Assembly (NCBI GenBank): GCA_005883865.1
Contig: VBAO01000043.1
Span: 1-7,182, forward strand
Length of the DNA: 7,182 nt
Source: Candidatus Segetimicrobium genomatis
GTDB lineage: Bacteria; Sysuimicrobiota; Sysuimicrobiia; Sysuimicrobiales; Segetimicrobiaceae
Reading direction: 5' to 3'
The first letter of the stretch is position 1. Each line of letters opens with the position of its first letter. The translations under genes and the position numbers were made by a program. Under the pieces are notes generated by a model. The model did no database searches, was not told the DNA's origin, and worked only from the letters and a program-made list of their open reading frames with translations. Of this stretch, positions 5,864 through 7,182 are shown one piece after another.

Positions 5864-7182
5864 AGGCGGCCATCCTGACCGGCGTCCTCGCCGGCGTCCT
5901 TCTGCTGCCCGCATTCGGCGCCCCGGCGGCGGCCCCCCCGAGTCTCCCGGGCCTTCCCCACCCCAAGGTGATGCTGGGCGACCCCGGCCGGTTCGGGGGC
6001 GAATTCCTCGACGCGCAGGTCAGCGATCCTCGAACCTTCAACCCCATCCTGGCGCAGGAGACCTCCTCCACCGGCCCGATCGGAGGACTGTTCGATGGGC
6101 TGGTCGAGGACAACGGCGAGACCACCGAGACCGAGCCCGCGCTCGCCGAGTCGTGGACGACCTCCAAGGACGGCCGCACCTGGACCTTTGTGCTCCGCCA
6201 GGGGCTCCGGTGGAGCGACGGCGTGCCCATGACGGCGGACGACGTCGTGTTCACCTTTCAGGTGATCTACGATCCGCAGATCCCGAACAGCCTGCAAGAC
6301 ATCCTCACCGTGGCCGGCAAGCCGATCCAGGTCACGAAGGTCGATGACCGGACCATCCGGCTCCGGACCGCCGAACCGTTCGGCCCCTTCCTCCGGTCGA
6401 TCGGCGTGGGCATCCTCCCCCGCCACAAACTCGAGGCGGCGTACAAGGCCGGGAAGTTCAACCAGACGTGGGGGGTGAACACCCCCACCCGGGAGCTCGT
6501 CGGGACCGGGACCTACATCATGACCGAGTACAAACCGGCGCAGCGCATCAGGTACGTCCGCAACCCGTACTACTGGAGGGTCGATCTCGCCGGGCACCGC
6601 CTGCCCTACATCGACCGGCTCGCGCTCACGATCGTCCCCGATCAGAACGCGCACCGTCTGCTCTTCCAGCAGGGGCAGACCGACAGCTACGGCGTCCGGC
6701 CGCGCGAATTCGCCGAGTTCAAGCGGGGCGAGCAGGCCGGACATTACACCGTCTACGACGGGGGCCCCAGCTTCGGCACCGAGTTTCTCACCTTCAACCA
6801 GAACCCCCACAGCGGCCTGCCGGACTACAAGCTCAAATGGTTCCAGAATCAGAAATTCCGCCAGGGCGTCGCCTACGCGGTCGACCGGCAGGCGATCGCC
6901 GACCAGGTCTACGCCGGCCACGCGATCCCCCAGTACGGGCCGGAGAGCCCGGCCGACAAGTTCTTCTTCAACCCCAACGTGACGCAGTACCCGTACAACC
7001 CCGACAAGGCGGCGGCGACGCTGGCCGAGGCCGGGTTCAAGAAGGGATCCGACGGGGTGCTGCGGGATCCCGATGGGCACCCGGTGCAGTTCATCATCAG
7101 CACGAACGCGGACAACCAGGATCGCGTGGCGATCGGCAACATCATCCGCCAGGACCTGGAAAAGCTCGGGATGCAGGTGACC
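5860..7182 (+). CDS. ABC-type extracellular solute-binding protein, family 5 (oligopeptide/dipeptide type), partial at right edge
   Basis: This is the binding component of a peptide/nickel/oligosaccharide-type ABC importer, acting outside the membrane. 441 codons are open to the window edge without a stop; family members are usually about 500-600 residues, so the C-terminal lobe is missing. It begins with a Sec-type signal: Lys2, a hydrophobic core from Ile5 to Phe19, and small residues GAPAAA (20-25) suited to signal peptidase I. I see no Leu-x-x-Cys lipobox, so it is not an obvious lipoprotein. Family hallmarks include PALAESW (93-99), LRQGLRWSDGVPMTADDVVF (112-131), LVGTGTYIM, YVRNPYYWR, FNQNP, and KFRQGVAYAVDRQAIADQVY. 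These set the family, not the ligand. The GTG start overlaps the pcrA stop (GTGA). Permease and ATPase genes, if linked, would lie to the right of the window. Confidence 0.9.
   Translation, partial: MKAAILTGVLAGVLLLPAFGAPAAAPPSLPGLPHPKVMLGDPGRFGGEFLDAQVSDPRTFNPILAQETSSTGPIGGLFDGLVEDNGETTETEPALAESWTTSKDGRTWTFVLRQGLRWSDGVPMTADDVVFTFQVIYDPQIPNSLQDILTVAGKPIQVTKVDDRTIRLRTAEPFGPFLRSIGVGILPRHKLEAAYKAGKFNQTWGVNTPTRELVGTGTYIMTEYKPAQRIRYVRNPYYWRVDLAGHRLPYIDRLALTIVPDQNAHRLLFQQGQTDSYGVRPREFAEFKRGEQAGHYTVYDGGPSFGTEFLTFNQNPHSGLPDYKLKWFQNQKFRQGVAYAVDRQAIADQVYAGHAIPQYGPESPADKFFFNPNVTQYPYNPDKAAATLAEAGFKKGSDGVLRDPDGHPVQFIISTNADNQDRVAIGNIIRQDLEKLGMQVT

Noticed and set aside
3686..5914. A 742-codon minus-strand open frame antisense to pcrA
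   Set aside because: The complementary strand encodes a full-length PcrA with all motifs. The antisense product has no domain and low-complexity composition.
5545..7080. A 511-codon minus-strand open frame antisense to the end of pcrA and the binding protein
   Set aside because: The same GC-driven shadow effect. It crosses the pcrA/binding-protein junction and encodes nothing recognisable.

Overview
The window is a compact, high-GC bacterial segment read almost entirely left to right, with third codon positions dominated by G and C and very little intergenic DNA. Shine-Dalgarno sites match the usual 16S anti-SD tail. GTG starts are frequent. The IMP dehydrogenase is the CBS-less GuaB3 type known from cyanobacteria and actinobacteria, and the helicase is a PcrA/UvrD with a C-terminal tudor-like domain. 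I read this as an uncultured high-GC member of the Terrabacteria side of the tree (for example a Chloroflexota-, Armatimonadota- or CSP1-3-like lineage), but the phylum is a guess.

Layout: positions 1-287 (minus strand) hold the N-terminal part of a small exported protein that runs off the left edge. Positions 288-412 are the divergent intergenic region. It carries a plus-strand promoter with perfect -35 and -10 hexamers (TTGACA, 17 bp, TATAAT; 303-331), a perfect 8-bp hairpin in the leader (355-379) and the hpt ribosome binding site. From 413 to the right edge five genes are packed with overlaps or a 1-nt gap: hpt (413-1027), guaB3 (978-2135), guaA (conserved reading from 2154 to 3683), pcrA (3680-5863) and a family-5 extracellular solute-binding protein (5860 to beyond 7182).

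The first three genes are consecutive enzymes: Hpt turns hypoxanthine or guanine into IMP or GMP, GuaB3 oxidises IMP to XMP, and GuaA aminates XMP to GMP. They form a complete hypoxanthine-to-GMP route whose IMP dehydrogenase step is the GuaB3 form, with its catalytic cysteine retained. The helicase and the transporter component share the transcription unit without an obvious metabolic link.

Points most worth checking: a broken or non-canonical start of guaA (the well-placed ATG at 2137 is one frame off the conserved protein and stops after six codons), the GuaB3-for-GuaB substitution, and the unusual gene content of the operon. I found no mobile element, CRISPR array, tRNA or rRNA, and no clearly novel multi-gene system.
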